64,000 nt of DNA from Octadecabacter arcticus 238 (lineage in GTDB: Bacteria; Pseudomonadota; Alphaproteobacteria; Rhodobacterales; Rhodobacteraceae). The translations under genes and the position numbers were made by a program. Below are positions 62,309-64,000 of this stretch, piece after piece (the stretch's first letter is position 1; each line of letters opens with the position of its first letter). The stretch is from contig NC_020908.1 in assembly GCF_000155735.2 (NCBI RefSeq), positions 1,927,001 through 1,991,000 of the forward strand. The letters run 5' to 3'. The notes beneath the pieces are model-generated. The model was not told the DNA's origin and did no database searches. It saw only the letters and a list, made by a program, of their open reading frames with translations.

Positions 62309-62929
62309 CTACTCGTTGTCAGGTCGCACCAACCCCAAGCCACGCAGATAAACCCCGATCCCGGATTCCAGCAACTCTTCTGGCGGGAACGGTGATTTCG
62401 TGCCGGGGTTGCCGCGGGCGAACAATTCCACGACCCCGTGCGACAGGGCCCAAATATGGGCGCTGAACATTTGTGGTGGCGGGCGTTTTTCTTCTGGAAT
62501 GTGCTTGGAAAGTTCCACAGCTGCACGTTCCAGCACGCCCATCGCACGTGTCGCCACTTCGTTGAGTTCCGGCGTGCGCTGGATTGAAATGCCTGACTCA
62601 AACATCGCCACGTAGTGTCCGGGATATTTGCGCGCGAACGCAAGATAAGCGCGGCCCGTGGCCTCGAAAGACGCCAGCGCAGATGGCTGGCCTTTGGCGT
62701 AGGCGTATTCCATCAGATCGGCGAAAATCTCATACCCTTGACGTGCGGCTTCGGCGATCAGGTCTTCGCGCCCCTCAAAGTGACGATAGACAGCGGCGGG
62801 GGTCACGCCAGCTTCGCGGGCGGCCTCAGAAAGGGTGAAACCCGTCGGGCCTTTTTCTTCGATCAAACGCAACGCGCCATCGACCAAGGCGCGTTTCAGA
62901 TCACCGTGATGATAGCCGCGTTTAGCCAC
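62309..62929 (-). CDS. TetR/AcrR-family transcriptional regulator
   Basis: A 206-residue regulator. The N-terminal helix-turn-helix is GFTLSEAAREAGVTPAAVYR HFEGREDLI in two blocks, and the C-terminal ligand domain is helical (SFEATGRAYLAFARKYPGHY, FSAHIWALSHGVVELFARGN), of the WHG type. Its start overlaps the end of the upstream PPK2 gene by 8 bp, so both are expressed together. The effector is unknown. Confidence 0.92.
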   Translation of the reverse strand: MAKRGYHHGDLKRALVDGALRLIEEKGPTGFTLSEAAREAGVTPAAVYRHFEGREDLIAEAARQGYEIFADLMEYAYAKGQPSALASFEATGRAYLAFARKYPGHYVAMFESGISIQRTPELNEVATRAMGVLERAAVELSKHIPEEKRPPPQMFSAHIWALSHGVVELFARGNPGTKSPFPPEELLESGIGVYLRGLGLVRPDNE

Positions 62930-63806
62930 CTGAAAACTCCATTATAAATTCAGGCCCACTGACGATTTTGTCATCGACCTCACCCAATGCTTTGGCATCT
63001 TTACCGGTGTAATCCAACTGGCGCAGCACCGCGCGAATGGCGTTCACCCGTGCGCGGCGCTTGTCGGCGCTGCGTACAACCAACCACGGCGTGTTATCGG
63101 TGTGGGTCTTGTCCAAAGTCTCAACAATCGCGGTGGTGTACGCGTCCCACTTTTTCAGACCCTCAACGTCGATCCAGCTGAGTTTCCATTGCTTCAACGG
63201 GTCACTTTCGCGGTCCATAAATCGTTGCAACTGCGCCGCACGATCCACCGTCAGCCAAATCTTGAAAACCTTGATGCCTTCGTCGACCAGCATCTGTTCG
63301 AACGGGTTCACCTGTTCAAACCATTTGTCGCGCTGCTCATCCTTGCAAAATCTAAAAACCTTTTCAACGACACCGCGATTATACCATGAGCGGTCAAAAA
63401 ATACGATCTCTCCGGCGGTGGGCAAGTGTTGGATGTAGCGTTGGAAATACCACTGACCGGCCTCGGCCTCCGTTGGTTTGCCCAACGCCACCAGTCGCGC
63501 ACCACGCGGGTTCAGGTTCTCACGGAAGCGTTTGATCGTTCCACCTTTGCCTGCTGCATCGCGCCCCTCAAAAACAATAGCGACGCGCTGTCCTGTCTCA
63601 CGGACCCAAGCTTGCATCTTGACCAATTCGATCTGCAATGCCTCTAGGGCGGCATCATAGTGCGCCCGTTTCCATTTCTTGGCATAGGGGGAATCAGTGG
63701 CGAGGATTTCGCCCTTTTTCTTGCCCTCTATCTCATCGCGGACCGGCTGCGGCGCGTCTTCGCGAAAATAACGGCTGATTTGGCCGTCAAAGGGCAGGTC
63801 GGTCAT
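62922..63806 (-). CDS. ppk2: Polyphosphate kinase 2 family protein
   Basis: Transfers phosphate between polyphosphate and nucleotides. A 294-residue P-loop kinase with Walker A GRDAAGKGG (81-89), the lid region RFRENLNPRGARLVALGKPT, Walker B and following Arg in VFFDRSWYNRG (136-145), and KIWLTVDRAAQLQRFMDRES. The length and single domain fit class I PPK2. It overlaps tetR by 8 bp. The preference for ADP or GDP cannot be read with confidence. Confidence 0.93.
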   Translation of the reverse strand: MTDLPFDGQISRYFREDAPQPVRDEIEGKKKGEILATDSPYAKKWKRAHYDAALEALQIELVKMQAWVRETGQRVAIVFEGRDAAGKGGTIKRFRENLNPRGARLVALGKPTEAEAGQWYFQRYIQHLPTAGEIVFFDRSWYNRGVVEKVFRFCKDEQRDKWFEQVNPFEQMLVDEGIKVFKIWLTVDRAAQLQRFMDRESDPLKQWKLSWIDVEGLKKWDAYTTAIVETLDKTHTDNTPWLVVRSADKRRARVNAIRAVLRQLDYTGKDAKALGEVDDKIVSGPEFIMEFSGG

Positions 63807-63868
63807 AAGATTGGCCTCATATTTTCATCGTCTGTAGGGGTTTGGTCCACTATGCGGACGCGCGCTGC

Positions 63869-64000
63869 TTAGCGCAATCGCGCTTGCAGCGCGATGCGAT
63901 CAATCGCAGCCTCAACCAGGTCCGGTACGGCGTGGTGTGGCATGTGTCCGACGCCTTCCAGCACTGTTAGATTGGCGTGAGGAACGGCGGCTTTCAACGG
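63869..64000 (-). CDS. Alpha/beta hydrolase, C-terminal end only
   Basis: Partial: 43 codons and a stop at 63869, running off the right edge. The frame reads PLKAAVPHANLTVLEGVGHM then PHHAVPDLVEAAIDRI. The GVGHMPH segment is the typical catalytic-histidine motif near the end of alpha/beta hydrolases. Substrate cannot be inferred. It is divergent neither from nor overlapping ppk2; both read leftwards with about 60 bp between. Confidence 0.8.
   Translation of the reverse strand, partial: PLKAAVPHANLTVLEGVGHMPHHAVPDLVEAAIDRIALQARLR

Noticed and set aside
1..64000. CRISPR array or prophage structural genes
   Set aside because: No regularly spaced direct repeats, cas genes, or capsid/tail/terminase-like proteins were seen anywhere in the window.

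Overview
The window looks like a chromosome segment of a marine alphaproteobacterium of the Rhodobacteraceae (Roseobacter group). The block rplU-rpmA-LysE-GNAT-obgE-proB-proA, the histidine phosphotransferase ChpT beside a DUF3553 gene, the ornithine-lipid pair olsB-olsA and the C-terminally extended L21 all fit that group. The unusually heavy load of insertion sequences recalls Octadecabacter-like genomes; that genus-level guess is inference only.

Layout. 1-1800: a gene of unknown function at the left edge, then decayed DNA with a GIY-YIG-like fragment and an IS6-family relic. 1838-10415: a LacI-type regulator divergent from a catabolic operon: TRAP transporter dctPQM, 2-oxoacid/acetoin dehydrogenase E1 alpha and beta, a lipoyl E2-like protein with a shortened catalytic domain, and an aldehyde dehydrogenase. 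12485-20583 (minus strand): a thiamin supply operon led by a TPP riboswitch, thiD-thiO-thiS-thiG-thiE-thiF-thiY-tenA-thiZ-tenA-thiX, mostly coupled by stop/start overlaps. 21165-25646: a HisA paralogue, a DUF6880 protein, YaeQ, a DnaQ-like exonuclease and tRNA-Gly(TCC). 25980-32130: an IS cluster (truncated IS481, IS66 with an in-frame amber codon, deleted IS630, intact ISAs1) around a small lipoprotein gene. 32150-47342: core housekeeping genes ending with rplM-rpsI and a strong terminator.

47448-62128 is an accessory island. It starts with a tyrosine-recombinase gene split by an IS256 element (9-bp target duplication) and an ISAs1 element (10-bp target duplication). A second IS256 copy carries two nonsense mutations. 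Next comes what I reconstruct as a type II restriction-modification locus: a candidate endonuclease gene (+) converging on a C5-cytosine methyltransferase gene (-), with an EVE-like gene whose native stop overlaps the methyltransferase start as ATGA. The endonuclease is broken by an in-frame TAG and by an IS30 that itself contains an IS3; the EVE gene is broken by a second IS30; only the methyltransferase is intact. Removing each element with one target copy restores continuous frames across all these junctions.

62129-64000 returns to ordinary chromosome: a terminator hairpin, a REP-like repeat, TetR, PPK2 and the end of an alpha/beta hydrolase. The sequence was read by eye; family names rest on remembered motifs, not database searches.
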